DNA of 64,000 nt, from assembly GCF_014651595.1 (NCBI RefSeq), contig NZ_BMXE01000001.1, positions 558,001 to 622,000 on the forward strand, in the 5' to 3' direction. A program made the translations under genes and the position numbers. Position 1 is the stretch's first letter. Each line of letters starts with the position of its first letter. Shown here piece by piece: positions 46,088 through 56,152 of this stretch. The DNA is from Pseudovibrio japonicus. Its GTDB lineage: Bacteria > Pseudomonadota > Alphaproteobacteria > Rhizobiales > Stappiaceae. The notes below the pieces were generated by a model. The model was not told the DNA's origin. It worked only from the letters and a program-made list of their open reading frames with translations, and searched no databases.

Positions 46088-46454
46088 ATGAGCCTCCGAA
46101 GGTTGGCGAATGCCAATTATTTGTCACGTCTTCCCCCAGAAGTGCGGTGTTCATTTTAATAGGAACACCAAACTATGAATGCGCTTCGCGCAATTCTTCT
46201 TAAATCCCGCCTACCCGTGGACGGGAGCTTCCATCTTCTCCTTGTAGTGAGGCAAGGCTGCTTTCAGTTTTGGCGCAGGCCTTTCTCGTGGTGAACCCGG
46301 GCCAGATAAGCACTATAAGTGAGGTCGATGGATAGAGCGTTTTTGCCGACCCTGTGATCGTAGAATTCATCCAAATTTGATCAACTCAGAAAATTCACTC
46401 TGTCTCCGTAGAACAAATATTGCAGGGCTTATAGATTTAGAATAAGATCATTTC
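46088..46454. promoter_or_regulatory. Divergent regulatory region, inositol transporter / iolR
   Basis: A 367-base gap. It contains the perfect inverted repeat ggtgttc-attttaatag-gaacacc (46146-46169), about 60 bases before the binding-protein start, which may be an operator or hairpin. Confidence 0.6.
46146..46169. promoter_or_regulatory. Candidate operator: inverted repeat upstream of the transporter operon
   Basis: 7-bp perfect arms GGTGTTC / GAACACC with a 10-base AT-rich spacer. The spacing and position suit a dimeric regulator. It is not the GGAA-N6-TTCC pattern, so a second regulator, or only chance, is possible. Confidence 0.45.
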
Positions 46455-47306
46455 ATGACACAGAACTTAGACGCACTCAGCACGGATACTCCGACAGACT
46501 ACGAGAGCCTAAAGGCGCGTATTGGCGTGCTTTCGGACAACATGCCGAAGCGGCTTTTGCAGTGCGCAAAATACGCGCTGGCGAACCCAGACAGGATCGC
46601 GCTTGGGACCACTGCAGAGATTGCTAGTGCAGCTGGGGTGCAACCCTCTACTCTGGTGCGCTTTGCCCAGACACTGGGATTTGATGGCTTCTCTCAGATG
46701 CAGCAGATCTTTCAGGGGCAGCTGGTTGGGCGCAGCAATGAATACACGGAGCGCCTGAACAAGATCCACGAAAGCGGCACGAATACACCGGCCAGCATTT
46801 TGGGCAACTTCATTGCCAGCTCCAAGCAGTCGCTCGACGAGTTGCTTATGCAGGTGGACACGATCGCGCTTGATAAAACCATCGAAGCTCTGGCAACGGC
46901 AGAGACCATACACCTTTTGGGACTTAGGCGTGCATTTCCGGTGGTCAGCTACTTACACTATACATTGGGCAAAATGCGTGTGCGGACCAATCTTCTGGAG
47001 TTCACCGGCGGTATTCTTGAGGAGCGGGTTCAGTTCATCAATGAGAACGATGCTTTGTTTGTGGCAACGTTTAGCCCCTACTCTCCAGAGGTAGTGGAGT
47101 TTGCCAGCAAGGCGTTTGGCCGCGGCGTGAAGGTATTGTCTTTGACTGACAGCGTTCTGTCTCCGATTGCGCGCGTTTCCTCCACTGTTCTGGAAGTTCA
47201 TGAGGCGGAACACGGTGCCTTCAGGTCACTTTCCACTACGATGTGCCTTGCAACATCTCTTGCCGTTGCCGTTGGCGATGCACGGAAATGGACGTCTCTT
47301 TCCTAA
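46455..47306 (+). CDS. iolR: RpiR-family transcriptional regulator of the inositol locus
   Basis: A 283-residue RpiR regulator. The N-terminal helix-turn-helix region has IALGTTAEIASAAGVQPSTLVRFAQTLGFDGFS. The SIS sugar-phosphate-binding domain (about 125-260) has IHLLGLRRAFPVVSYL and NDALFVATFSPYSPEVVEFASKA. It lies between the divergent transporter operon and iolC, the usual place of IolR in rhizobia, where it represses iol genes until an inositol breakdown intermediate binds. Assignment is by context and family. Confidence 0.86.
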   Translation: MTQNLDALSTDTPTDYESLKARIGVLSDNMPKRLLQCAKYALANPDRIALGTTAEIASAAGVQPSTLVRFAQTLGFDGFSQMQQIFQGQLVGRSNEYTERLNKIHESGTNTPASILGNFIASSKQSLDELLMQVDTIALDKTIEALATAETIHLLGLRRAFPVVSYLHYTLGKMRVRTNLLEFTGGILEERVQFINENDALFVATFSPYSPEVVEFASKAFGRGVKVLSLTDSVLSPIARVSSTVLEVHEAEHGAFRSLSTTMCLATSLAVAVGDARKWTSLS

Positions 47307-47351
47307 AGCCTTCCCAATTGAAGCACAGGCGCGTCGCCATTGATTCATTTT

Positions 47352-47386
47352 GGAATGGAGTTTCTACATTTTTGAATAAACATTCT
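47352..47386. promoter_or_regulatory. Two candidate IolR operators upstream of iolC
   Basis: Two sites fit the published Sinorhizobium IolR motif GGAA-N6-TTCC nearly: GGAA-tggagt-TTCT at 47352-47365 and TGAA-taaaca-TTCT at 47373-47386. Their centres are 21 bp apart, two helical turns. They lie about 65-100 bases before the iolC start codon in an AT-rich stretch. Confidence 0.55.
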
Positions 47387-47451
47387 ACTTGTAGTTATTT
47401 TTGGAATATGCAATCTTTTGGCAAATGTTTTTACGTGATTGGGAGACTCCG

Positions 47452-49365
47452 TTGAAACCACTCGATGTCATTACAATCGGCCGGTCCTCGGTTGACTTGT
47501 ATGGAACACAGGTCGGCAGCCGACTTGAAGACATGTCTTCGTTCAAAAAATACGTCGGCGGCTCACCAACCAACATGTCCGTGGGAACGGCGCGCCTTGG
47601 CCTGAAATCTGCGCTGATCTCCCGTGTTGGGGATGAGCATATGGGGCGTTTCATTCGTGAGCAGCTGGTTAAAGAAGGCGTTTGCGTTGATGGGCTTGTG
47701 ACAGACAAGGAACGCCTGACGGCTCTTGTTCTGCTTGGCATTCGCGACAAGGAACAGTTTCCGCTGATCTTTTACCGCGAAGATTGCGCGGACATGGCGC
47801 TGTGTGAAGATGACATTGACCCTGAGTTTATTGCGCGAGCTGGCTGTGTGACGGTGACAGGCACACACCTTTCACATCCGCGCACCGAAGCTGCTGTTTT
47901 AAAAGCGCTACGTCTTGCGCGTGAAAACGGTGCGCGCACGGCTCTCGACATCGATTACCGGCCCAACCTTTGGGGTCTTGCGGGCCACGGCGCTGGTGAA
48001 GAGCGCTTTATCGCCTCTGAGAAGGTAACAGCCGAGCTGCAAAAGCACCTGCATCTGTTTGACCTGATTGTGGGCACAGAAGAAGAATTCCACATTGCCG
48101 GTGGCACCACCGATACGCTTGCTGCGCTGAACGCGGTGCGCAAGGTCAGCAAGGCTGCTCTTGTGTGCAAACGCGGGCCGATGGGTGCTGTGGTGTTTGA
48201 GAATGAGATTGGCGCGAGCCTTGATGAAGGTAAGTCCGGTCCGGGCTTTCCCATTGAGGTGTTTAACGTGCTTGGCGCTGGCGACGGTTTCATGTCCGGT
48301 CTGCTGCGCGGCTGGCTGAAAGACGAGAGCTGGGAGACCACCCTCACCTACGCCAATGCGTGTGGTGCGTTTGCGGTTTCCCGTCACGGCTGTGCTCCGG
48401 CATATCCAAGCTGGGAGGAGTTGCAGTGGTTCCTGAAAAATGGTTCCACCGAGCATGCTTTGCGAAAGGACAAGAAGCTGGAGCAGATCCACTGGGCGAC
48501 CAACCGCAAGGGTGATTGGTCGGAGATGAAGGTGTTTGCCTTTGACCACCGCTCCCAGCTGGAAGACATGGCTGCCAAAGTTGGCGCGCCGGAAGACAAG
48601 ATCCCTGAATTTAAAGAGCTTTGTCTTAAAGCTGCTCAGCAGGTTCGTGCTGGTCGTGATCACTACGGCATTTTATGTGATGGCCGTCTTGGGGAAGAGG
48701 CTTTGTTCAGGGCCACCGGTACGGGCCTTTGGATTGGCCGCCCTGTAGAAGTGCCGGGCTCGCGGCCGCTCGATCTGGAGATTGGTCCTGACCTTGGCAC
48801 GCAGCTGGCGGAATGGCCGGTTGAGCATGTGGTCAAGGTGCTGTGCTTTTACCACCCGGATGACAACGATCATATGAAAGCAGTTCAGGAAGAGACGGTC
48901 ATACGGCTTGCCCATGCCAGCCGTGAGAACAATCTGGAAATGCTGCTGGAAGTCATTCCATCCAAGGTTGGGCCCGTTAATGATGACACCACTGCGGCCA
49001 TCATCAAGCGCTTTTACGAGCTGGGTGTCTACCCTGACTGGTGGAAGTTGGAGCCATTGAAGACGGATGCTGGCTGGCAGAATGCGTGCGATGCGATCAA
49101 GGCAAATGATCCGTGGTGCAGGGGCATTGTTGTTCTTGGTCTTGATGCGCCTGCCAGCGAGCTTTCCGCGAGTTTTGAGGTTGCAGGCAAGCATGACCTT
49201 GTGAAGGGCTTTGCTGTAGGGCGTACCATTTTTGCTGAAGCTGCCGAGAAGTGGCTGGCTGGACGCATTTCTGATGAAGAAGCCATTGCTAATATGGCTG
49301 CAAAGTTTGAAGGTCTTGGGTCTGTCTGGGAGCAGGCCCGAGCAAGTAAGAAAGAAGTTGCATGA
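47452..49365 (+). CDS. iolC: Bifunctional 5-dehydro-2-deoxygluconokinase / DUF2090 aldolase-like protein
   Basis: A 637-residue fusion. The N-terminal PfkB kinase (about 1-325) has VITIGRSSVDLYGTQ, KYVGGSPTNMSVGTARLG and the catalytic end GAGDGFMSG; it phosphorylates 5-dehydro-2-deoxygluconate. The C-terminal DUF2090 domain (about 335-637, beginning KVFAFDHRSQLEDM) is the aldolase-like half replacing IolJ, which would split the product into malonate semialdehyde and dihydroxyacetone phosphate. The start is TTG at 47452 with gggag six bases before; the open frame runs 17 codons further up, but that part is not protein-like. First gene of iolCDEB(G). Confidence 0.92.
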   Translation: MKPLDVITIGRSSVDLYGTQVGSRLEDMSSFKKYVGGSPTNMSVGTARLGLKSALISRVGDEHMGRFIREQLVKEGVCVDGLVTDKERLTALVLLGIRDKEQFPLIFYREDCADMALCEDDIDPEFIARAGCVTVTGTHLSHPRTEAAVLKALRLARENGARTALDIDYRPNLWGLAGHGAGEERFIASEKVTAELQKHLHLFDLIVGTEEEFHIAGGTTDTLAALNAVRKVSKAALVCKRGPMGAVVFENEIGASLDEGKSGPGFPIEVFNVLGAGDGFMSGLLRGWLKDESWETTLTYANACGAFAVSRHGCAPAYPSWEELQWFLKNGSTEHALRKDKKLEQIHWATNRKGDWSEMKVFAFDHRSQLEDMAAKVGAPEDKIPEFKELCLKAAQQVRAGRDHYGILCDGRLGEEALFRATGTGLWIGRPVEVPGSRPLDLEIGPDLGTQLAEWPVEHVVKVLCFYHPDDNDHMKAVQEETVIRLAHASRENNLEMLLEVIPSKVGPVNDDTTAAIIKRFYELGVYPDWWKLEPLKTDAGWQNACDAIKANDPWCRGIVVLGLDAPASELSASFEVAGKHDLVKGFAVGRTIFAEAAEKWLAGRISDEEAIANMAAKFEGLGSVWEQARASKKEVA

Positions 49366-51194
49366 GCACGATCAGATTAACAGCCGCACAGGCTCTGGTT
49401 CGCTATCTGGCAGCCCAGAAGACACCTGAGGGAGACAGCTTTATTGCTGGCGTCTGGGCTATTTTCGGTCACGGCAACGTGGCGGGTCTTGGAGAAGCGC
49501 TTTATCACGCACAGGACACGCTGCCGACCTACCGTGGTCATAACGAGCAAGGCATGGCCCACGCAGCGATTGCCTATGCCAAAGCCAGCAACCGCCGCCG
49601 TGCCATGGCCGTGACTTCGTCCATTGGACCGGGCGCCACCAACATGGTGACCGCCGCTGCGCTGGCTCATGTAAACCGCCTGCCCGTTCTGCTGCTTCCA
49701 GGCGATGTGTTTTCAACCCGTGCACCAGATCCGGTGCTGCAGCAGGTCGAAGACTTTCAGGATGGCACGGTCAGTGTCAACGACACTTTCCGCCCTGTGA
49801 GCCGTTATTTTGACCGCATCCAGCGTCCTGAGCAGCTGCTAACCGCATTGCCACGCGCGATGGCGGTTCTGACTGATCCGGTGGAGTGTGGCCCGGTAAC
49901 GCTGGCCATGTGTCAGGATGTGCAGGCCGAAGCATACGACTGGCCTGTAAGCTTCTTCAAGGAACGCACTCTGCATTTCCGCCGCCCTGCCCCTGATGCT
50001 GATGAGCTTGCAACGGCGGTTGCTGCGATTCAGGCAGCCAAGAAGCCGATGATTATTGCTGGTGGTGGTGTTCACTACTCTCTGGCAACGGATGAGCTGA
50101 AAAGCTTTGCTGAGGCACATAACGTTCCTGTTGCCGAAACGCAGGCGGGTAAGTCCGCATTGCCGTGGGATCACGAACTCAATCTGGGCAGTGTTGGTGT
50201 GACCGGTTCTTCTGCGGCAAACGCTGTTGCGGAAGAGGCTGATCTGATCATCGCGGTGGGCACACGCCTGCAGGACTTCACCACGGGTTCGTGGGCGCTC
50301 TTTAAGAACCCTGAGCGGCGGATTTTGCAGCTGAACGCGGCGTCTTACGACAGCGGCAAGCACAATGCGTTGCCGCTGGTGTGTGATGCGCGGGTTGGTC
50401 TTCAAGCTCTTACGCAGAAACTGGGTGGCTGGAAAGCTGCCACGGACGGGGCCTCTTTCCGCGCCGAATGGTTATCTGCGCTCGATAAAGCGACTGCAGC
50501 GCCGGAGGGTGGCAATGAGCTTCCAACGGATGCGCAGGTGATTGGCGCAGTTCAGCGCGCGTCCGACGCAGACACCACGGTTGTGTGTGCTGCCGGCGGA
50601 TTGCCGGGCGAGCTGCATAAGCTTTGGAAGACTGACAAGCCGGGTGGATATCATCTGGAATACGGCTATTCCTGCATGGGTTACGAGATTGCCGGTGGTC
50701 TTGGCGTGAAGATGGCCAAGCCAGACAGCGAAGTTATCGTCATGGTTGGCGATGGCAGCTACATGATGATGAATTCGGAGCTGGCGACCTCTGTTATGAT
50801 GGGCCAGAAGATCATCGTGGTGCTGCTGGATAATCGCGGTTTCGGCTGCATCAACCGGTTGCAGATGGCGACAGGTGGCGACAACTTCAACAACCTGTTG
50901 GATGACGCATACCACACAGAACCATCCCAGATTGATTTTGCGGCCCATGCCGGTGCCATGGGGGCAACCTCCGAACATGTATCAAGCATTGAAGAGCTGG
51001 GAGAGGCTTTGGAACGTGCCAAGGCGAGCAGCAAGTCCTACTGCGTTGTGATCGACACTGATCCGCTGCCAAGCACTGAAGCGGGTGGTCATTGGTGGGA
51101 TGTGGCTGTGCCGGAAGTATCTTCACGAAAAGAGGTCAATGAAGCTCGCAAGGGCTATGAGAATGCGCTGGCTGACCAGCGTCTGGGAGACTAA
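49362..51194 (+). CDS. iolD: 3D-(3,5/4)-trihydroxycyclohexane-1,2-dione acylhydrolase
   Basis: Thiamine-diphosphate enzyme that opens the ring of the dehydrated inosose to 5-deoxyglucuronate. It is 610 residues long. The N-terminal half contains the [20 protein letters not shown] region (activating Glu) and the [17 protein letters not shown] and [13 protein letters not shown] motifs. The ThDP/metal motif starts at G463-D464-G465 ([14 protein letters not shown]...VLLDN). The ATG overlaps the iolC stop by four bases, so translation is coupled. Confidence 0.95.
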   Translation: MSTIRLTAAQALVRYLAAQKTPEGDSFIAGVWAIFGHGNVAGLGEALYHAQDTLPTYRGHNEQGMAHAAIAYAKASNRRRAMAVTSSIGPGATNMVTAAALAHVNRLPVLLLPGDVFSTRAPDPVLQQVEDFQDGTVSVNDTFRPVSRYFDRIQRPEQLLTALPRAMAVLTDPVECGPVTLAMCQDVQAEAYDWPVSFFKERTLHFRRPAPDADELATAVAAIQAAKKPMIIAGGGVHYSLATDELKSFAEAHNVPVAETQAGKSALPWDHELNLGSVGVTGSSAANAVAEEADLIIAVGTRLQDFTTGSWALFKNPERRILQLNAASYDSGKHNALPLVCDARVGLQALTQKLGGWKAATDGASFRAEWLSALDKATAAPEGGNELPTDAQVIGAVQRASDADTTVVCAAGGLPGELHKLWKTDKPGGYHLEYGYSCMGYEIAGGLGVKMAKPDSEVIVMVGDGSYMMMNSELATSVMMGQKIIVVLLDNRGFGCINRLQMATGGDNFNNLLDDAYHTEPSQIDFAAHAGAMGATSEHVSSIEELGEALERAKASSKSYCVVIDTDPLPSTEAGGHWWDVAVPEVSSRKEVNEARKGYENALADQRLGD

Positions 51195-51199
51195 AGCCA

Positions 51200-52108
51200 A
51201 TGATCCGTTACGGAACCAACCCAATTGCGTGGAGCAATGACGACGATCGTACACTGGGTGCGCACATTTCGCTTGAGCAGTGCCTGCGTGAGGCCGGTGA
51301 GATCGGCTTTGACGGCATTGAAAAGGGTCATAAAATGCCCACCGAGCCTGCTGCGTTGAAAGCAGCGCTCGAACCGCATGGTCTGGCTTTTGTTTCCGGC
51401 TGGCATTCTCTCAACCTTCTTGCACACAGTGTTGAGGAGGAGAAGAAAGCAATCCAGCCACACCTCGACCTGCTGAAAGCCATGGGCTGCACGGTTTGCA
51501 TCGTCTGCGAGACTTCTAATGCGATCCATGGTGCGGATGATACGCCGCTCGCCGAGAAGCCTGTGCTTGCTGAGGAACAGTGGGCAAAGTTTGGGGCTGA
51601 TGTTGAGGCGATTGCCACTTACTGCGCTGAGCAAGGTATCTCCCTCGTTTACCACCACCACATGGGCACCGTGGTCCAGACTGGCGAAGAGATCGATCAG
51701 TTTATGGATGTGACCGGCCCGAACACCTACCTGCTGCTGGACACCGGCCATGCATGGTTTGGTGGTGCGGATCCGGTAGAGGTCGCCCAAAAGCATATGG
51801 CCCGCGTGCGGCATTTGCATGCGAAGAACGTTCGTCCTGCCATTCGTGAGCAGGTTGAGGGCGAGCGCCTGAGCTTTCTGGAAGGTGTGCGCCGCGGTGT
51901 GTTTACCGTTCCTGGCGATAAAGAAGGCGGGGTTGATTTTGAGCCTGTACTGAAGATTGCAGCCGAGCATGGCTATGAAGGCTGGCTGGTGATTGAAGCA
52001 GAGCAGGACCCTGATCAGCGCAATCCGTTTACATACCAAAGCATGGGCCTGAAGGCGCTGCGCCAGATGGCTCTCAGCGCTGGTCTTGATAAGAAGGTAG
52101 TCGTATGA
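51200..52108 (+). CDS. iolE: myo-Inosose-2 dehydratase
   Basis: Dehydrates scyllo-inosose to the cyclohexane-dione taken by IolD. A 302-residue TIM-barrel of the xylose-isomerase-like/AP-endonuclease-2 group. Metal and active-site strands: [39 protein letters not shown] and [10 protein letters not shown]. Five bases after iolD; the end overlaps iolB by four bases. Confidence 0.94.
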   Translation: MIRYGTNPIAWSNDDDRTLGAHISLEQCLREAGEIGFDGIEKGHKMPTEPAALKAALEPHGLAFVSGWHSLNLLAHSVEEEKKAIQPHLDLLKAMGCTVCIVCETSNAIHGADDTPLAEKPVLAEEQWAKFGADVEAIATYCAEQGISLVYHHHMGTVVQTGEEIDQFMDVTGPNTYLLLDTGHAWFGGADPVEVAQKHMARVRHLHAKNVRPAIREQVEGERLSFLEGVRRGVFTVPGDKEGGVDFEPVLKIAAEHGYEGWLVIEAEQDPDQRNPFTYQSMGLKALRQMALSAGLDKKVVV

Positions 52109-52938
52109 GCAAGCTTCTCGTAAAACCCTCGGGCACTGAGGGTAAGGTGCATGACATCACACCTGAAACTGCCAATTGGGGCTACGTTGGCTTTGGTCTT
52201 TACCATCTGGAGCCGGGCGCAAGCGCCAAGGAGCTGATGGTGGGCCGGGAAGCCATTCTGGTGATCGTTGAAGGCAAAGCAAGCATCACCTCGGATGGGC
52301 AGGACTTTGGCACTCTGGGTGAACGTAAGAACGTCTTTGAGCGCATTAAGCCGTGGTGTGTTTATGTTCCGGCCGGGGCTGAATGGAGCGCGACGGCGGT
52401 GACCAAGCTGACACTGGCTGTGTGCACGGCGCCTGCAACTGATGGCAGCTACCCTGCCCGTGTGATTGGCCCCGATGACATTCCAAGCGTTGAGCGCGGT
52501 ATTGGTGCCAACACCCGCTACATTCACCCCATTGCCATGGAAGAGCAGGACTTTGCAGAAAGCCTGCTGGTTACCGAGGTTTACACCCCTCAGGGCAACT
52601 GGTCGTCTTATCCTCCGCATCGTCATGATGAAGACCACTTCCCTGATATAACCTATCTGGAAGAGACCTATTACCACCGTCTCAATCCGGAACAGGGTTT
52701 CGGCTTCCAGCGCGTTTACACGGATGATGGCGAACTGGACGAAACCATGGCAGTTTCGAGCGGCGATGTTGTGCTTGTTCCAAAAGGGTATCACCCGTGT
52801 GGCGCGCCGTATGGCTACGAGATGTACTACCTGAATGTGATGGCGGGTCCGAAGCGTAAATGGCGTTTCCAGAACCATCCGGACCATGACTGGATAGCGC
52901 AGCGCGACGCGCAACCTGCCGGCGCGATTGACATTTGA
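52105..52938 (+). CDS. iolB: 5-Deoxyglucuronate isomerase
   Basis: Converts 5-deoxyglucuronate to 5-dehydro-2-deoxygluconate, the substrate of IolC. A 277-residue double-cupin enzyme; the metal motif [19 protein letters not shown] with two His and Glu is intact, and [19 protein letters not shown] forms the second part. It overlaps the iolE stop (ATGA), so is translationally coupled. Confidence 0.95.
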   Translation: MSKLLVKPSGTEGKVHDITPETANWGYVGFGLYHLEPGASAKELMVGREAILVIVEGKASITSDGQDFGTLGERKNVFERIKPWCVYVPAGAEWSATAVTKLTLAVCTAPATDGSYPARVIGPDDIPSVERGIGANTRYIHPIAMEEQDFAESLLVTEVYTPQGNWSSYPPHRHDEDHFPDITYLEETYYHRLNPEQGFGFQRVYTDDGELDETMAVSSGDVVLVPKGYHPCGAPYGYEMYYLNVMAGPKRKWRFQNHPDHDWIAQRDAQPAGAIDI

Positions 52939-53047
52939 TAGGCGCATGTTCCCGGTGCGTCTTTGCCGGGAACATCGTTTGACTTGATTCCATATCTTCG
53001 AAATCCGCGGGACTGCCCGCGATCAACGTTGTTGTGAAAGAAAAGCT

Positions 53048-54040
53048 ATGACTGTTTCGATTGGTCTTTTGGGAGCTGGCCGTATTGGCAAAACCCACGC
53101 AAAAGCCGTAAGCCAGCTTGAGAGTGCAAAGCTGGCTGCTGTGTACGATCCGTTTGAAGAGGCTGCCAAGGAGATTGCGGCTCAAACCGGTGCGCGCATT
53201 GATAGCCTCGATGCGATCATGAACGATCCTGCTATTGACGCTGTGATCATCGCAACGCCGACTGATCTGCATGCAGAGCAGATTGAACAGGCCGCGCGTG
53301 CGGGCAAGGCAATCTTCTGCGAGAAGCCGATCCATCTGGACGGTGATCGTGTGCGGGACTGCCTGAAGGTTGTTGAAGAGACCGACGCCAAGCTGATGGT
53401 TGGGTTTAACCGCCGGTTTGACCCGAACTTTGCTGAAGTCAAACGTCAGATCGAAGCTGGCGCTGTTGGTGAGGTTGAGCTGGTTCAGATCACCTCCCGC
53501 GACCCCTCCCCGCCACCAGCAGAGTACGCAGCGCGTTCTGGTGGTCTGTTCAAGGACATGATGATCCATGACTTTGACATGGCCCGCTTCCTGCTTGGGG
53601 AAGAGGTTGTCGATATTTCTGCAATGGGCAGCAGCATCGTAGATCCGGCTATCGGCGAGGCTGGCGACGTGGACACCGCGACTGTGATGCTGAAGACAGC
53701 AAGCGGCAAAATTGCAGTGATCACCAACTCCCGCCGCGCCACGTATGGCTACGACCAGCGTGTGGAAGTGCATGGCTCTAAAGGACTTGTTTCTGCTGAA
53801 AACAAACGTACGACCACAGTGACCGTCGCCAACGAGAACGGATACACGGCGGAACCTTTGATGGACTTCTTCATGGAGCGCTATGTTGATGCCTATCGCA
53901 TCGAGCTGGAGACTTTCGTGAAAGCTCTGACCGAGGGCACAGCCATGTCTCCAAGCGGCATCGACGGTTTGAAAGCTCTTGAGCTGGCGGAAACTGCTAC
54001 CACCGAAGTTGCGAAAGCACGTGAGACGGCAAAGGCTTAA
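53048..54040 (+). CDS. iolG: Inositol 2-dehydrogenase
   Basis: NAD-dependent oxidation of myo-inositol to scyllo-inosose, first step of the pathway. A 330-residue Gfo/Idh/MocA enzyme: GLLGAGRIGKTHAKAV, IFCEKPIHLDGDRV with the catalytic Lys, and KDMMIHDFDMARFLLGE with D-x3-H. A 109-base gap after iolB may hold a further promoter. It is followed by a terminator that also closes the convergent paaN gene. Confidence 0.93.
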   Translation: MTVSIGLLGAGRIGKTHAKAVSQLESAKLAAVYDPFEEAAKEIAAQTGARIDSLDAIMNDPAIDAVIIATPTDLHAEQIEQAARAGKAIFCEKPIHLDGDRVRDCLKVVEETDAKLMVGFNRRFDPNFAEVKRQIEAGAVGEVELVQITSRDPSPPPAEYAARSGGLFKDMMIHDFDMARFLLGEEVVDISAMGSSIVDPAIGEAGDVDTATVMLKTASGKIAVITNSRRATYGYDQRVEVHGSKGLVSAENKRTTTVTVANENGYTAEPLMDFFMERYVDAYRIELETFVKALTEGTAMSPSGIDGLKALELAETATTEVAKARETAKA

Positions 54041-54062
54041 GCTGGTCTAGAAATAAGAATAC

Positions 54063-54099
54063 GAAAAGGGCCGATGCATTGCACCGGCCCTTCTTTTTT
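54063..54099 (+). terminator. Bidirectional terminator between iolG and paaN
   Basis: Stem aagggccg/cggccctt around an 11-base loop, A-rich before and cttttttt after. Confidence 0.9.
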
Positions 54100-54120
54100 G
54101 TCTGTTGCGTCTGCCTCGCC

Positions 54121-55785
54121 TTATGCCATGGCTGCCTGCCGCCGCACGGTGGCGATGCGGAAGCGGTTGGCTACGTAGGCGCCGTCGGTGAGGCTGGCGT
54201 TGCCTGCGGGGTTGGCGCCTGTGACGTGGAAGTCAGAATAGGCTGCTGACTGGTTCACGTAGATGTTGCCAGTGAGATTGACAGAGAGCGGCGCTCCTGC
54301 CCAGGCATAGGCGTCTACGGCTTTGTCGATCACAGCTTCATCGGTGGAATACAGCGCGGCGGTGATTGCGCCGTGGCTCTTTGCGGAGCCTGCTGCGCGG
54401 GCAATGGCGTCGTCAATATCGTCACAAGCAATGATGAAGGAGATCGGGCCAAAACGCTCCTGCATATAGGCTTCTTCCTCTTTGGAATCGACCGCAACCA
54501 CTGTTGGCGTTGCAGAGCGAGCGCCGTTCATGCCTTCGACCTGTGCAGACTGACGGACTACCTTACCGAGCTTGCCTACTGTCTCAATACGCTCCAGCGT
54601 GGCCGGGTTTTGTACGGCGCCGAGGATGGCGGCGGCACGGGCAGGATCTCCGAGGAGTTTGTCCAGTGAGATCTTGATGGCTTCGGCCACTTCCTCAAAG
54701 CTCTTCTTGCCGTCGTTGGTTTCAATACCATCACGGGGAATGAAGATGTTTTGTGGTGTGGTGCACATCTGGCCGGAGTAGAGCGACAGGGAGAACGCGA
54801 TGTTGCTGGCCATACCGCGCAGGTTGTCGGTGGAATCGATGGTGATCGCGTTGACGCCGGCTTCTTCTGTGTAGACCAGTGCATCGCCTGCGTTTTCGCG
54901 GACCCACTTGCCGAATGCGTTGGAGCCGGTGAAGTCGATGATCTTCACAGCGTCCGCAGTGACAAATTCCTTGGTCTTTGGCGCGTCTACTGTATCAGCA
55001 GCGAGCAGCAGGACGTTTGGATCGAAGCCTGCTTCTTTCAGCACTTCACGGCCAATCTGGATGGAAATGGCCATTGGCAGGATCGCCATTGGATGCGGCT
55101 TGATGATGACCGGGTTACCGGTGACGAGGCTTGCGAACATGCCCGGATAGGTGTTCCAGGTTGGGAAGGTGGCGCAGCCGATGACCAGCGCGACGCCGCG
55201 TGGCACAACGCGGAACTTCTTATCGAGCACGATTGGATCATGCTTGCCCTGCGGCTTTGTCCATGTGACCTCAGTTGGGGTCTGGGTCATTGCGTCGTAA
55301 GCGTAGGCGACGGCTTCCAGTCCCCTGTCCTGTGCGTGCGGGCCGCCAGCCTGAAACGCCATCATGAACGCCTGACCGGACGTGTGCATGACCGCATTGG
55401 CGATGAGGAAGGACTTTTTGTTGATGCGGGCGAGCATTTCCAGCGCAACGCCAACACGCTCTTCAACCGTTGCTTTGGCCCAGCTCTTTCCTGCTTCAGT
55501 TGCTGCTTTGATCAGCTCGGCAGGGTCAGCGTCTTCGTAGGTGACTCCCAGCTCTTTGCCGTAGGGCGATGCTTCGGCACCAACCCAGTTACCGTTGGTT
55601 GGTTGGCCCAGCGCAAATGGCTTGCCGAGCATTCCCTCAAACTCGGCTGCCTGATCGTCTTTTGCAGTTTCACCGTAGATCTTGCCCGAGGCAATCTCTG
55701 GATAAGCGGACCAGTAATCTCTTGATTTACTTGTCTTTACTGCCTTAAAGAGCGTTTCTTTATGCGCTTCAAAAAAGTTACTCAT
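54121..55785 (-). CDS. paaN: Phenylacetic acid degradation protein PaaN (aldehyde dehydrogenase)
   Basis: A 554-residue aldehyde dehydrogenase of the PaaN_2 type, which oxidises the semialdehyde made when the ring of the oxepin-CoA is opened. It shows IGCATFPTWNTYPGMFASLV, GNPVIIKPHPMAILP, FTGSNAFGKWV and the region GQMCTTPQN with the catalytic Cys. It lacks the MaoC-like hydratase half that E. coli PaaZ (681 residues) carries, so ring-opening hydration would need a separate protein. The start at 55785 follows a perfect gaggagg. Divergent from paaG. Confidence 0.9.
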   Translation of the reverse strand: MSNFFEAHKETLFKAVKTSKSRDYWSAYPEIASGKIYGETAKDDQAAEFEGMLGKPFALGQPTNGNWVGAEASPYGKELGVTYEDADPAELIKAATEAGKSWAKATVEERVGVALEMLARINKKSFLIANAVMHTSGQAFMMAFQAGGPHAQDRGLEAVAYAYDAMTQTPTEVTWTKPQGKHDPIVLDKKFRVVPRGVALVIGCATFPTWNTYPGMFASLVTGNPVIIKPHPMAILPMAISIQIGREVLKEAGFDPNVLLLAADTVDAPKTKEFVTADAVKIIDFTGSNAFGKWVRENAGDALVYTEEAGVNAITIDSTDNLRGMASNIAFSLSLYSGQMCTTPQNIFIPRDGIETNDGKKSFEEVAEAIKISLDKLLGDPARAAAILGAVQNPATLERIETVGKLGKVVRQSAQVEGMNGARSATPTVVAVDSKEEEAYMQERFGPISFIIACDDIDDAIARAAGSAKSHGAITAALYSTDEAVIDKAVDAYAWAGAPLSVNLTGNIYVNQSAAYSDFHVTGANPAGNASLTDGAYVANRFRIATVRRQAAMA

Positions 55786-56152
55786 TGTTCCTCCTCGAAA
55801 AACCTGCGACTGCCGCAGCGTTTCCTCGACCAATGTGTGACTTTTAAAGTGTTCTACGATTACTCCAGATCGTGCGAACACTTTAAAGGTCTTTCGTTTC
55901 CTGCGTATTTTCTTCCCAAAACCGGCTTCCACTTTTGGGCAATACGCTTTGAATTCCAATTGACAGCGGTTTCACTTCCAGACAATAATTTACCGACCGG
56001 TCAGTCATTTCAAGCAAAAACTGCTAGAACCATCGACCAGCCTACGAAGTGATTAGGTTTTCCAGAGGCCTCTCCTCATGAATTTGGGTGTTCATCGGGA
56101 GCAAATGAGGTTCACTGGGGTTTGATGACCGACCTATTTGGAGGGAGAGACC
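55786..56152. promoter_or_regulatory. paaN/paaG divergent control region
   Basis: No gene. Contains a TetR-type operator candidate (55992-56005) and a partial repeat of it near the paaG start (ACCGACCTAT, about 56127-56136). Confidence 0.6.
55992..56005. promoter_or_regulatory. Candidate TetR-family operator
   Basis: ACCGACCGGTCAGT, palindromic with a perfect GACCGGTC core and one mismatched pair. Such ACCGACCGGTC boxes are usual for TetR-family repressors of acyl-CoA pathways; the tetR gene at 58764 in this cluster is the likely partner. Confidence 0.6.

Noticed and set aside
54751-55725. A 324-codon plus-strand open frame
   Set aside because: Antisense to paaN, no recognisable domain.
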